Shown here piece by piece: positions 51,515 to 61,074 of a DNA stretch of 64,000 nucleotides. The DNA comes from Limibacterium fermenti. GTDB lineage: Bacteria; Bacteroidota; Bacteroidia; Bacteroidales; Dysgonomonadaceae. A program made the position numbers and the translations under genes. A model generated the notes under the pieces. It did not search any database, had not been told where the DNA came from, and worked only from the letters and a program-made list of their open reading frames with translations. How positions within the stretch are numbered: the stretch's first letter is position 1; every line of letters begins with the position of its first letter. Location: NCBI RefSeq assembly GCF_041902845.1, contig NZ_CP159486.1, positions 1,736,001 to 1,800,000 of the forward strand. Reading direction: 5' to 3'.

Positions 51515-52984
51515 TTACTCCGGTTTTAGGGTTGTTTTTACGAGTTGCTGTCCGACGGCAAAATAAAGCTGCCCTTCGGCATCGCTGTTAATCAGCCGGG
51601 CATTGGCGGCAAAGGATGTCGCACTATGGCTGCCCGTGTCGAATCCTGCGGCATACGGCACTACCCGCTCGTAGGCCAGGTCGGTAACATAAAGTTCCGA
51701 TACGCCGCCCTTGTTGCGGAAGTAAACAAAGGCATCCTTGCCTACCCGCAGGTGATCGTAACTGAGTACCGGCAAGGTGATAGTCCCGAAGAATCCGTTC
51801 AACAAGCCGAGGGGATTTTCCGAGGCGGTAGCCGATGCAAAGCTTTCTACGATTTTCGGGCTTTGCAGGTCGTAGCGGGCAATGGTTTGCTTGCTGTTAT
51901 CGGATACATAGAAGAATCCGTCCTGCGGTGAAAGCAGCACCGTATCGAAATAACTGTCGCCGGCCAGCGGGGCGGGCAGCAGGGTATTGCCGTTCAGCGT
52001 ATAGCGGTACTGCACGGTATGCGCGGCATCGATATAGGCGACACCCTGATTGCTTGCGCCGGTAATCCAGACGTACAGTCCTCCCTGTTCGTCGCATTGC
52101 AGGCGGCTAAAGGCAAGTTCCAGCGTGCCGAGCGCCTCTCCGTTCGCGTATGGGGCTTTCAGGCTGAGCGCCGGGGTCGGCTTTTTATTCAATACTTTCA
52201 GTTCATCCGTTGCCGGGGTATATTGTATCAGTTCGTAGGAGGTATTGGTACGCCCGGTAAAATAGAGCGTCTCCTCCGCCGGGTCGATGGCTGCCGCCTG
52301 CAGGTTCCGGATATCGAAACTGTTGCCGAAGGTTTCTTTCATCCGGTCGAGGCTCAGTAACGGGGCGGTAGCACCGTCTTTCACGCTGTAGAATGTTTTG
52401 TCCGAAGCGCGGTAGTAATAGAGGTTGCCCGTGCCGTTCTTTCCTTCCACCCAGGTAATGGCGCCGCTTGGCAGGGCGGTATAATCAACCAGCGCCAGTG
52501 TCCCTTCGAAGGCATAAGGCTCGAGGCTGGCGCCGGGGTTGAGGATCTCTATGCCCGGGCCGCTGATGCTGTACTGCCCGGAGGTAATGACAACGGGGCG
52601 GTCTTTACCGAAGCCCATTGCTTCGGCGACAAGCAACGTTATCTTGTCGACAGAGTCGTTCTCTAAAATCGTCTGCCTATTTTGTTCTTTTTCTTTTCGA
52701 ATGATCCCGGCTTCCACTCCGCCGATTGTGATCGTCAGTGGCTGCCGCGGCTGCTGGAAACGTCCGTACAGTGTCAGTTCATCGCCCGGCAGGTAACGAC
52801 CGGTGTAATCGTACTCCGCCCGTAAATCTATCTGGGGGAGTTCGTTGAGGGTGTCGTAATAGTCCTCCACATCGCTGTTGCAGGCGGAAAACGAGAGCAG
52901 AACGAAGCCCCCTATAATCCCCTTCAGGGGGATAAAAGCAAAACGTAAGAGCGTTTTCCGTATTTGTTTTAATTTGTTCGTCAT
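51515..52984 (-). CDS. Lipoprotein with N-terminal TIG-like and C-terminal propeller-like domain
   Basis: 489 residues. Lipoprotein signal GGFVLLSFSAC-NSD follows a basic N-terminus. Residues about 50-140 look like an IPT/TIG-type fold (PQIDLRAEYDYTGRYLPGDELTLYGR). The rest has repeated beta segments such as EETLYFTGRTNTSYELIQYTPATDELKVL and DGFFYVSDNSKQTIARYDLQSPKIVESF, typical of NHL/SMP-30-like propellers. It occupies the position a SusD-like lipoprotein would hold next to the TonB receptor, and so is a candidate surface ligand-binding partner. Confidence 0.75.
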   Translation of the reverse strand: MTNKLKQIRKTLLRFAFIPLKGIIGGFVLLSFSACNSDVEDYYDTLNELPQIDLRAEYDYTGRYLPGDELTLYGRFQQPRQPLTITIGGVEAGIIRKEKEQNRQTILENDSVDKITLLVAEAMGFGKDRPVVITSGQYSISGPGIEILNPGASLEPYAFEGTLALVDYTALPSGAITWVEGKNGTGNLYYYRASDKTFYSVKDGATAPLLSLDRMKETFGNSFDIRNLQAAAIDPAEETLYFTGRTNTSYELIQYTPATDELKVLNKKPTPALSLKAPYANGEALGTLELAFSRLQCDEQGGLYVWITGASNQGVAYIDAAHTVQYRYTLNGNTLLPAPLAGDSYFDTVLLSPQDGFFYVSDNSKQTIARYDLQSPKIVESFASATASENPLGLLNGFFGTITLPVLSYDHLRVGKDAFVYFRNKGGVSELYVTDLAYERVVPYAAGFDTGSHSATSFAANARLINSDAEGQLYFAVGQQLVKTTLKPE

Positions 52985-53081
52985 ATTTTATATAATTCAG
53001 AAATTTAATAATCCGGTTGTCCTTTGTATTTTTTCCGCCGCAGGGGTTGCGTTCTTTTTAACGGGTGTATGCGGCGTATCA

Positions 53082-56000
53082 TCAAAACGAATAACTGAAA
53101 CTCAGCGAATAGAACCGTCCGGTTTTGTATTCGTTAGTGATAATATCGTTGCCGTAATCCACGCCATAAGCGGCATCTTCATTGGAAAACCGCACATTGG
53201 GTTCGTACTTGTAGGTAAAGTTGCTGTCCTCGGCGATGCGGGTACTTTTGTCCAGCAGGTTCTGGATGCTGAATTTGAGGGAGATCCCTTTTCCGACACG
53301 TTGGGTCAGTGAAAAATCCATCTGCGTATCCGCCAGTTCGATCTGGCTACCCAGATAGCCTTTATCCCCATGCTGACCTTGGGAAAAATCCGTCCCCAGG
53401 TATCCGGTAGAGGCGGCATAAATGCGTTCCCCGATCCGGTTAAAGATAAGGGCGGCTTTGGTTCCGCTGCCGGCATTGTCGTAATACAGGCCGGCATTCA
53501 GGATATAGGGCGCCTGCCCTTGCAACTTGCGGGTAATAAAGGTATCTATGATTTTACTGCCGTCCGGGCTTATTCCTCTATTCTGCACGGTTACTTCACT
53601 GTGCAGCCAGGTATAGTTGGCAATGACCGAAAGGTCGCTAAAGATTTTCCCGGGGATAAAACTGAAATCTTTCCGCAGTTCCACTTCCACGCCTTTTATC
53701 GTGGCTTCCTCGCCGTTTCTCCAGGAAATGACCGGTAAGGTATAAGAAAATGCCATTTCTTTTGTAACGGTTCGTTCGATCGGCTTTTCGATTGTTTTGT
53801 AAAAGCCGCCGATGGAGAGCATATCACTCTTGCTGTCGCCGTAGGGATACCACTCGGCACGCAGGTCGTAATTGTCTGCTTTGGAACGTACCAAACCCGA
53901 ATTACCCCGTATCGTCTGTCCGTTAAGGTAATCGGTTTCGGAAAAGGAAGACATTTCGCGGAACTCGGGCCGGTTGAGCGACTGCCCGTAAGCGGCGCGG
54001 AACACCCATTTACCGGTCGGTTTGTAGCTCACATTACCCGAAGGCAACCAGTCGGTGATCTCATTATCGACCAGTAAAGGCGCGTTTACGCCTCCCCGGT
54101 CGTTGGGACTCACATAAGCCGAAGCGACCTGCTGGCGGTCGTACTCGACACGCAGCCCCAGGGAGACATCCAGTTTTTCACCAAGTGGTTTCAGGTTGAA
54201 AAGGGCGTAGCCGCTGTGGAGCTGTTCGTCGGCTTTGTAGGAGTCGCTGCCCGACGTCCGGTCGAATACTTTCAGGGCGGAACCGTCGTCTTTCAGGTAA
54301 TCGGTACTCCACACATTCCATAAGTCCTGCTCGGTATAATAGACCCGGTTGTAGTCCATATAGTCGCTCCCTGCCCCGACCTGCCAATCGTCCATTCCAC
54401 CCTCGATATAACCGGCGGAGTTCAGGTCGCCCTCGTTCAGGGTGTATGTGCGGCGGTAGAGGGTGCGGTGGCGGTACTGGCTGTAAGTCCCGAGTTTGAC
54501 GTTGAAACTTTTGGCGGCATTCCATGTATAATCGAGGGCGAAGTTGCCCGACTGTTCGGTATTGCGTGTCCAGCTGCGGGAGACCTTACCCATCAGCAGG
54601 TCGGTTAAACCATCCTCGTAGTGCGTCGCCCTTTCCAGCGCTACCCAGTTATAGTCGGGAAATACGCCGTTATAACTTCTGCCGTTTCTCATGTTGTCGA
54701 AGCGCAGCACGCGCTGGTCGGGCATGTCCTGTCGGGTGAAGATGTAGCCGGCGTTCCACTCGAGGCGGTGCCTGTCCCCGCCAAAGCGATGCTCCCCGCT
54801 GAAGTTGCCGCTGTAAAGGAAACGCTGCGTATAGGAGAGGATCACATTCTTCTTCCTGCCTTTAATTGACGTACTATAGTCCCATAAGCCGCCGAGCAGC
54901 TCCTGTGTCCCTGTGCTTTCATTCGGGACAAAAGGGCCGGCCGAAATACGGGTAATAGTCTGGTCCTGTCCCTGCTGGAGCAGGAAATTCTTAAAGCGCA
55001 GGCTGTGGCGGTCGTTGAGCCGCAGGCTGAAATTCTGTAACAGGCTCAGTTGCGCGTTGTCATTGTTGATATGGTCGTTATAGACTGAATTGATAGCTAT
55101 CGGGATTTCACCGTGAGAGGCTTTCAGGAATCCCTGCATGCGGTCGGTCTGCCAGCCCTGGCTCTCTTTCTTGTAACTCAGGGAGCTGAGCATCGAGAGC
55201 GTTTTGCCGAAAACGGAAAAAGCGTCGTAGTAATTGGCTGTAATCTGCACATCGGGAAGGGCTTTGACCTTGCCGTACTCCAATATATTGGAGAAACTTT
55301 CAGCATAAGTCTGCTGGCTGATCTGCGCCCTGGAGAAATTGCCGTAGCCGGGCACCGATTTGGGTAATGCCCGTGTACCGTCGTCGAAACCCAGGATATC
55401 GTATTTCCCACCTTTATAGGTCAGCAGGTCTTTGAAGGTGGAGTTTTCACGGACACCGAGCTGCACGTCCAGGTCGAAATGCCTGACGGCCGTTGCATCC
55501 TTCGTGTAGATCTTTACCGCACCACCGGTCATATCCGACAGCAAGTCCGCCGAAGGCGACTTATAGACCACGATTTTGTCGATCACCCGCGTAGGGATCA
55601 GGTTCAGGGCGAAAGCCCGGCTATTGATTTCAGTGCTGGGGGCTACATTATCATTCAGGTAGTTCAGGTTGTAGCGTTCGTTCATCCCGCGCACCACCAC
55701 GAACTTGTTATCGCGGATGCTGACGCCCGACACTTTGGCGACCGCGTCGGCGGCATTGCGGTCGGCAGTACGGCTGATCTGTTCCGATGAAATACCGGAA
55801 GCGACAACCTGTAAAGCTTTTATTTCCTGCACCATCAACTTTTCGGTCATGTGGGGCACCGAGCTTCGCTGGCGACGGACGCTGCTGATGACTACCTCGT
55901 CCAGCAGCTTGCTGTCAACCGACAGTGTGACATCGTACGTGGCGGTGCGGTTGGCGGGGATGTTTACCGTCACCGGCTGTGTCGTGTAGCCCATGTAGGC

Positions 56001-56567
56001 TACCTCTATGGTCTGGTGCCCGGCGGGGACGTTATCGAAGCTGTAGTAGCCGTCGAGGTCGGTCATGGTGCCGCGGTCGGTTCCCAGTATTCTCACCGTC
56101 GCGCCAGGCAGCGGTTCGGAAGTTTCGGCTTCAACGACACGCCCTTTAAGGTTTCCGCTGCCTTGTCCTCTCGGCTCGTTGGCGGGTTGTGCCGCCGCTG
56201 CCGGTTTTTCATCGATCAGCACATGTTCGCCTTTCTGTGTATAGCGCAGGTTCGTGCTGCCCAATGCTTCTGTGATGGCCGCTTTTACGGAAATATTACC
56301 TTGCTTGATGCTGACCTTTACCGAAGCGTATTTGTTTACATCTTCCCCGTAGACAAATTTGATGGAACTCTGTTTCTGTATCTCTGCAAAAACGTCTTTA
56401 ATAGAGACATTATCTATATTCAGATTGATTTTTACGGTTGCCAGATCTTGGCTTTTAATCGTTTGCGGTAATAAAAGCAAGACTATCCATAAGCCCGGAA
56501 GCAGGAATATCCTGTTGTTTTGCTTTAAAATTTGTTCAAAACGAAATAGCAAAGCTATTTTTTGCAT
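53082..56567 (-). CDS. TonB-dependent receptor with STN signalling domain
   Basis: 1161 residues. After the signal region, an STN/secretin-like domain lies at about 45-120 (VSIKDVFAEIQKQSSIKFVYGEDV). A carboxypeptidase-like beta-sandwich follows at about 140-215 (GRVVEAETSEPLPGATVRILGT). The plug is at about 225-345 and the barrel runs to the terminal SFSYSF. The STN domain marks it as a transducing receptor that signals through the FecR protein encoded next. No SusD homologue is adjacent. Substrate is not identifiable. Confidence 0.92.
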   Translation of the reverse strand: MQKIALLFRFEQILKQNNRIFLLPGLWIVLLLLPQTIKSQDLATVKINLNIDNVSIKDVFAEIQKQSSIKFVYGEDVNKYASVKVSIKQGNISVKAAITEALGSTNLRYTQKGEHVLIDEKPAAAAQPANEPRGQGSGNLKGRVVEAETSEPLPGATVRILGTDRGTMTDLDGYYSFDNVPAGHQTIEVAYMGYTTQPVTVNIPANRTATYDVTLSVDSKLLDEVVISSVRRQRSSVPHMTEKLMVQEIKALQVVASGISSEQISRTADRNAADAVAKVSGVSIRDNKFVVVRGMNERYNLNYLNDNVAPSTEINSRAFALNLIPTRVIDKIVVYKSPSADLLSDMTGGAVKIYTKDATAVRHFDLDVQLGVRENSTFKDLLTYKGGKYDILGFDDGTRALPKSVPGYGNFSRAQISQQTYAESFSNILEYGKVKALPDVQITANYYDAFSVFGKTLSMLSSLSYKKESQGWQTDRMQGFLKASHGEIPIAINSVYNDHINNDNAQLSLLQNFSLRLNDRHSLRFKNFLLQQGQDQTITRISAGPFVPNESTGTQELLGGLWDYSTSIKGRKKNVILSYTQRFLYSGNFSGEHRFGGDRHRLEWNAGYIFTRQDMPDQRVLRFDNMRNGRSYNGVFPDYNWVALERATHYEDGLTDLLMGKVSRSWTRNTEQSGNFALDYTWNAAKSFNVKLGTYSQYRHRTLYRRTYTLNEGDLNSAGYIEGGMDDWQVGAGSDYMDYNRVYYTEQDLWNVWSTDYLKDDGSALKVFDRTSGSDSYKADEQLHSGYALFNLKPLGEKLDVSLGLRVEYDRQQVASAYVSPNDRGGVNAPLLVDNEITDWLPSGNVSYKPTGKWVFRAAYGQSLNRPEFREMSSFSETDYLNGQTIRGNSGLVRSKADNYDLRAEWYPYGDSKSDMLSIGGFYKTIEKPIERTVTKEMAFSYTLPVISWRNGEEATIKGVEVELRKDFSFIPGKIFSDLSVIANYTWLHSEVTVQNRGISPDGSKIIDTFITRKLQGQAPYILNAGLYYDNAGSGTKAALIFNRIGERIYAASTGYLGTDFSQGQHGDKGYLGSQIELADTQMDFSLTQRVGKGISLKFSIQNLLDKSTRIAEDSNFTYKYEPNVRFSNEDAAYGVDYGNDIITNEYKTGRFYSLSFSYSF

Positions 56568-56774
56568 ATCTTTATCGATTATTTATGGATTAAAATTCTT
56601 TGATCTGTAAATTATGTGGATTGCATCGAGCCGGCATGTGTCAAATTGTCACGGCTTTTTGCTTCTTTAAAGCGTCCCGGCTGCAATGGGACGCTTTTCC
56701 CTTTTGGGAATTTCCTACGTGTATTCATCTTTGTTCTTTTTATTGTTCATTTCTAAATCTTTGAATTTCTTTAA

Positions 56775-57806
56775 TCAATTTTCGTCCCTGATTACAAACT
56801 TTTTTCCGTCGTCGGTCGTCTCATACCTGAATTTCCCTACGAAACCGAGCATGTCCAGTATTTCGGTAACCGCTTCACCTGCTGCAAAGGTTCCACTGAC
56901 CCGATGGTTCGCTATTTTCTGATCGGAAAATCCTATTTGTACGCCGTATCTTCCTTCCAATTGTCTGGCGATAAGGCTCATCGTTTGTTCGTTGAATATG
57001 AGTGTGCCGGATTTCCACTGTTCCAGGCTGTGCACATCCACCTCTCCGGTTTTTACTTCGCCGGTTTGCGGGTTGTAGTTTACTTTCAGTCCGCGTGTGA
57101 GTAATACCGGTTCGGCTGCTTTTTCTTCGTTGACGGATCGTACGCTTACTTTACCGGTAGCGACTGCTACCTCCTGTTCCTGTCCCGCGAAAGCCGTTAC
57201 TTTAAAAGACGTACCCAACACACGGGTTTCCATATTTCCGGAACGGATGGTAAATGGCCTTGCTTCATCGCGTTTTACATCAAAAAAGGCTTCTCCCTGT
57301 AGCTCTATATTCCTCCCCGTTTTGGAAAACGTTTCGGGATATTTCAATGTACTTCCCGCCGCCAGATACACCTCCGTGCTGTCGGGCAGCAAGTGCCGTT
57401 CGGGAAGTCCGCCGGAATTGGTGATCTCTACATACTGTGGTTGGTTACCCCCGAAATACCCTCCTTTGGGGCCTTGCCATAAGACTAAGGTTGTCAGCAC
57501 CAATATACCTGCGAAAACTGCTGCATAACTTCCCCAACGGATGAAGTTAACAGAAAAAGGGCGACGCCTCTCGTAAGCGGCTATCCGTTCCTGCATCTCC
57601 GCCTGTTTCGCACGGACAAGCTCCTGCATGGCTTCGTCTTCTTCCGGCGGATTGTTCCAATCGGCAGCCTCCCGTTCTTCGAGCAATTCGTCCAGCATCT
57701 GTTGTCCCTTTTTGCTTTTCAGCAACAGGTTGACTTGCACCAGTTCCTCCTTTGTGCAACGTCCCGCTATAAAATCCTCCAACAATTGCCTTTCAGCCTT
57801 TTCCAT
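56775..57806 (-). CDS. fecR: FecR-family anti-sigma factor
   Basis: 343 residues. N-terminal cytoplasmic helices (MEKAERQLLEDFIAGRCTKEEL) bind the sigma factor. One membrane helix follows (WGSYAAVFAGILVLTTLVLW, about 91-110). The periplasmic FecR domain (VEITNSGGLPERHLLPDSTEVYLAAGSTLKYPETF) precedes a DUF4974-type end (RQLEGRYGVQIGF to GFVGKFRYETTDDGKKF), which touches the receptor STN domain. Lies between receptor and sigma genes. Confidence 0.93.
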   Translation of the reverse strand: MEKAERQLLEDFIAGRCTKEELVQVNLLLKSKKGQQMLDELLEEREAADWNNPPEEDEAMQELVRAKQAEMQERIAAYERRRPFSVNFIRWGSYAAVFAGILVLTTLVLWQGPKGGYFGGNQPQYVEITNSGGLPERHLLPDSTEVYLAAGSTLKYPETFSKTGRNIELQGEAFFDVKRDEARPFTIRSGNMETRVLGTSFKVTAFAGQEQEVAVATGKVSVRSVNEEKAAEPVLLTRGLKVNYNPQTGEVKTGEVDVHSLEQWKSGTLIFNEQTMSLIARQLEGRYGVQIGFSDQKIANHRVSGTFAAGEAVTEILDMLGFVGKFRYETTDDGKKFVIRDEN

Positions 57807-57841
57807 TGTTACTATTCTTTATCTTTATTTCAATTCAATAT

Positions 57842-58256
57842 GTCCTTCTATATATAAAGACGCAAAAAACATAGCACCACCACCTATTGAAAATGAAATA
57901 TTTTTCATCTTTTTCTGTTTTTTTCGTTTTGAGGTGTTTTTTCCGCATCTTCAAATACCTTAAAGAACTTTTTTCATCGAGGCGATCTTTTTCTTTAATT
58001 CGATTAAGATGCCCTCTATATATAAAGACGCAAAAAACATAGCACCACCACCTATTGAAAATGAAATATTTTTCATCTTTTTCTGTTTTCCTCGTTTTGA
58101 GGCGTTTTTTTCGCATCTTCCAATACCTTAAAGAACTTTTTCCATCGAGGCGATCTTTTTCTTTAATTCGATTAAGATGCCCTTCTATATATAAAGACGC
58201 AAAAAACATGGCACCACCACCTATTGAAAATGAAATATTTTTTCATCTTTTTTTAT
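57842..58256. repeat. 168-bp tandem repeat, about 2.4 copies
   Basis: Three copies begin at about 57842, 58010 and 58179 (landmark ATAAAGACGC at 57854, 58022 and 58191), the third broken off near 58256. Units differ by only a few bases. Each contains the segment AAAAAACATRGCACCACCAC and T-rich tracts. It fills the gap between the ECF sigma gene and fecR. The minus-strand frame through the repeats (57835-58209) only mirrors the repeat and is not called a gene. Confidence 0.9.
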
Positions 58257-58408
58257 TGCCGTTGTTTTTAGCTGTTTATAAGGATTTTTTCTTGTCATAA
58301 ATGACAATTATTCTCCATTTTCGATCAAAGGAGAATCTTGCGGGAAGAAAACCGATAGGATAATAGCCGCTTAGTGGCGATACTCACAAAGAAAGGTTTT
58401 GAATTGAT

Positions 58409-59026
58409 TCAAAAAAGGAATAACAGGCCGGGGAAGGATAGAAGGAAAACCAACAGCGTTGGGAAATATTCTTTCATATTGACGCGCAGACCGTCTAATG
58501 CGGCGACCATATAGTTTTCGACAGTATTCTCCGAAAGATTTAATTTCCGGGCGATTTCGGAATAACTGAGGTGTTCGTAACGGTTAAGTATAAATACCTG
58601 ACGGCGGCGGGGACTTAATTTTTTCAGTGCGGCGTAATACACATCCCTGGCTTCTTCGGATATTAGCCGGTAATCGCTTGACCTGCCGACCTGACATTCC
58701 TCTTTTACTTCCTCCAGACCAAGAGTGGCGGGGAGTTCTTTACGGAAGTAGGAAATGACGGAATTACGGACGGCACGGAACAGGTAGTTTGAAAAAGTGC
58801 CTTTAATGGTTAGCTGTCCACGTTTTACCCAAAGGTTGAACATCATATCCATACACAGCTCTTCGGCTTGCATCGTATCTTTGATATAGCGGGAAGCAAA
58901 GCGAAGGATACGCGGATAATAGCGGCTGAACAGTTCGTCGTAAGACCGCATGTCGTCCTTGTGGCAAAGTTGCCACAGTTCACTGTCTGACATGCTTTTA
59001 TAATCCGGATTATCTGCCACCACCAT
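58409..59026 (-). CDS. ECF sigma factor, proximal copy
   Basis: 205 residues. Region 2 is YDELFSRYYPRILRFASRYIKDTMQAEELCMDMMFNLW, and region 4 is LKKLSPRRRQVFILNRYEHLSYSEIARKLNLSENTVENYMVAALDGLR. It should direct RNA polymerase to the receptor operon when FecR releases it. The last 15 residues are strongly hydrophobic (PTLLVFLLSFPGLLFLF), which may tether it to the membrane. Start chosen at 59026 (MVVADNP). A paralogue lies 245 nt upstream. Confidence 0.93.
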   Translation of the reverse strand: MVVADNPDYKSMSDSELWQLCHKDDMRSYDELFSRYYPRILRFASRYIKDTMQAEELCMDMMFNLWVKRGQLTIKGTFSNYLFRAVRNSVISYFRKELPATLGLEEVKEECQVGRSSDYRLISEEARDVYYAALKKLSPRRRQVFILNRYEHLSYSEIARKLNLSENTVENYMVAALDGLRVNMKEYFPTLLVFLLSFPGLLFLF

Positions 59027-59270
59027 TAATATAAATATCACAATATAGAGGGTACAAATATGGTCATTCTATATTATCAGAACATTTCTTATTTGTTAAC
59101 ATTATATTAATTATTTTCATCCAGGCAGGAAACTAAACCTTAAACCATCATGGATAGGATTTTACCGGAGTGATTCAGTAAATTTTGGAGCCGGTCGTAA
59201 ACGGACTTACAGAAAGTAATCTTTGAAATGGGAGGTTGCGGGTTCTCCGGAGGTAATTTCCCGGATTGGG

Positions 59271-59867
59271 TCAAAAAACGAATAGAAGAAGAATGAATGC
59301 CATCGGGAGGTATTCTTTCATATTGGAACGCAGGCCGTCCAACGCGGCGACCATGTAGTTCTGGATGGTGTTCTCCGAAAGATTTAACTTCCGGGCGATT
59401 TCGGAGTAGCTGAGGTGTTCATAGCGGCTCAGCATAAATACCTGACGGCGGCGGGGACTTAATTTTTTCAGTGCGGCGTTGTACACTTGTTCAACTTCTT
59501 CGGACAACAGCCAATAGTCGCTTGGCCTGCTGACCTGGGATTCCTCTTTTACTTCCTCCAGACCAAGAGTGGCGGGGATTTCTTTACGCAGGTGGGAAAT
59601 GACCGAGTTACGGACGGCACAGAACAGGTAGTTGGACAGGTCGTCGTTGATGGTTAGTTCTTCACGCTTTACCCAGAGGTTGAACATCATATCCATGCAC
59701 AACTCTTCGGCTTGCATGGTATCTTTGATATAGCGCGAGGCGTGGCGGAGCATGCGCGGATAATAGCGGCTGAACAGTTCGTCGTAAGACCGCATGTCGT
59801 TTTCGCGGCAGAGTTGCCACAATTCACTGTCTGACAATTTTTTATAATCCGCTTTATTTAAAACCAT
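59271..59867 (-). CDS. ECF sigma factor, distal copy
   Basis: 198 residues, clearly a duplicate of the next gene: region 2 (YDELFSRYYPRMLRHASRYIKDTMQAEELCMDMMFNLW) and region 4 are almost the same. It too ends in a hydrophobic tail (MAFILLLFVF). Differences cluster around residues 80-130. Only one FecR and one receptor are nearby, so the two sigma factors either share a partner or have split roles. Confidence 0.93.
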   Translation of the reverse strand: MVLNKADYKKLSDSELWQLCRENDMRSYDELFSRYYPRMLRHASRYIKDTMQAEELCMDMMFNLWVKREELTINDDLSNYLFCAVRNSVISHLRKEIPATLGLEEVKEESQVSRPSDYWLLSEEVEQVYNAALKKLSPRRRQVFMLSRYEHLSYSEIARKLNLSENTIQNYMVAALDGLRSNMKEYLPMAFILLLFVF

Positions 59868-60135
59868 AATCCATTATGATTATTACAAAATACCGGATAC
59901 AAAAATAGGTATTACATTCCGGGAAAATATTTCATTTCTATTAAGTTTTTGTTTCGTATTTGTCACACACCAAGCATTCTTTACAACGTACTGATTAGCA
60001 CAATTAAAAAACAGCCGGCAATAATAGTGTGCAGCGATAGATAGAAGATATCTATCGCAAAAATGGGTAAGAAGTTTTCTCCTTTTAGGCAACAAGCATG
60101 TTACACTGCGAAAATAAAACGGTTATCCGTTATCG
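59868..60135. other. Spacer, nothing recognised
   Basis: 268 nt between the sigma gene and the DHFR-like gene, AT-rich, with a CTATCGCAAAAATGGG stretch near 60052. It contains a minus-strand reading frame (59883-60095) of unusual composition that I do not call a gene. Confidence 0.4.
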
Positions 60136-60663
60136 TTATTGCCGGTGATAAGTTGCCTGTAATACCCCGTTTGGGTAAGGCTTGCTAACGGTCAGTTCCC
60201 ATTTCGATTCCTTATCTTGTCCGGGAAACAGGGAAACACCTTTGCCAAGGATCACGGGAATATGGAGTATCCGTATCTCATCTATCAGGTTAGCCGAAAG
60301 CAGTATGGATGTCAGTTCCCCGCCGCCGGCAATTCCAATGTTTTTCCCTTCCTGTTTACAAAGTTCTGCAATCGTTTCGGTAATGTTCTCCGTTATAAAA
60401 CGGACGCCTTGTTTTGCACCCCAATCGTGGTGCGATACCACATAGGTTTGTTGTTCCTTGTACGGCCAGATCACATCCATATTCAACAATTCACGGTAGG
60501 TTCGTCCACCCATGATAACGGTGTCAATGGCAGACAAAAAATCGTTGTGCCCGTAGTCTGTTCTTTCCGGGTTAGGGAAACCGGTAAGCCATTCGAGGCT
60601 GCCGTCGCGTTCCGCAATGTAGCCGTCAAGTGATACGGCCATGTAAAGGATAATCTTCTTCAT
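60136..60663 (-). CDS. Dihydrofolate reductase-family (RibD C-terminal-like) reductase
   Basis: 175 residues, RibD-C/DHFR-like fold: MKKIILYMAVSLDGYIAERDG, DTVIMGGRTYRELL, NIGIAGGGELTSILLSANLIDEIRILHIPVILGKG are the usual family blocks. Uses NAD(P)H; the substrate is unknown, and relatives are found outside folate metabolism. A long palindrome lies in its 5' leader. Confidence 0.88.
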   Translation of the reverse strand: MKKIILYMAVSLDGYIAERDGSLEWLTGFPNPERTDYGHNDFLSAIDTVIMGGRTYRELLNMDVIWPYKEQQTYVVSHHDWGAKQGVRFITENITETIAELCKQEGKNIGIAGGGELTSILLSANLIDEIRILHIPVILGKGVSLFPGQDKESKWELTVSKPYPNGVLQATYHRQ

Positions 60664-60715
60664 GTCTTTTTATTTTTACGTGTTAAAAAACTCCCGTTGT
60701 CTGGTTCGCCGATGA

Positions 60716-60867
60716 CACGCAAAAAAAAGCGTGGGACTCACAACCATCCCGCCGCGAGGTACTGGAATACCCAAGAGGAAATAGGAGCAAGTATCCCACG
60801 CAATACCAAATGGTATAGCATGAACGCTTGCTGTTCCTCTTGCCTTGTAAATTTCCAGTTTTCGCGG
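60716..60867 (-). other. Long structured element: hairpin plus 116-bp imperfect palindrome
   Basis: CACGC/GCGTG around AAAAAAAA (60716-60733) is followed by an imperfect palindrome from CCGCGA (60752) to TCGCGG (60867), centred on ATACCAAATGGTAT (60803-60816). GCGTGGGA (60729-60736) can instead pair with TCCCACGC (60794-60801), and on the minus strand this competing stem is followed by eight T. So the leader of the DHFR-like gene can form alternative structures, or this is a dispersed repeat. Confidence 0.6.
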
Positions 60868-61034
60868 CAGATTCAGCGAACATCATGTATATAAATGAGC
60901 GGCGCTAATGCCACTCCGTACTTTTCAAAATACTTCTGCAAATATACTTATTGTTTCCTAAAACGGGTAAAAAAGAAGATGTAAATTTAACCCCATTCGC
61001 AAGTTATCAGAAAGGAAAGATCAATGAAAAATTC

Positions 61035-61074
61035 TTTGTTTATTTATAAACAATCTGTATCTTTGCATACAGAT
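61035..61074 (+). promoter_or_regulatory. Strong promoter with palindromic operator
   Basis: TTTG (61035-61038) and TATCTTTG (61058-61065) are spaced 19 nt, an exact match to the Bacteroidetes consensus. A palindrome ATCTGTAT (61053-61060) and ATACAGAT (61067-61074) overlaps the -7 box. It faces the RiPP genes 850 nt downstream, but no certain gene starts close by. Confidence 0.65.

Noticed and set aside
57835..58209. 124-residue Lys/Arg-rich minus-strand frame
   Set aside because: It runs exactly through the 168-bp tandem repeat and repeats with it. The repeat length happens to be a multiple of three. No start signals or family resemblance.
60683..60886. 67-residue minus-strand frame beginning MMFAESAAKTG
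   Set aside because: It reads through the long palindrome and hairpin. The structure explains the sequence better than a protein.
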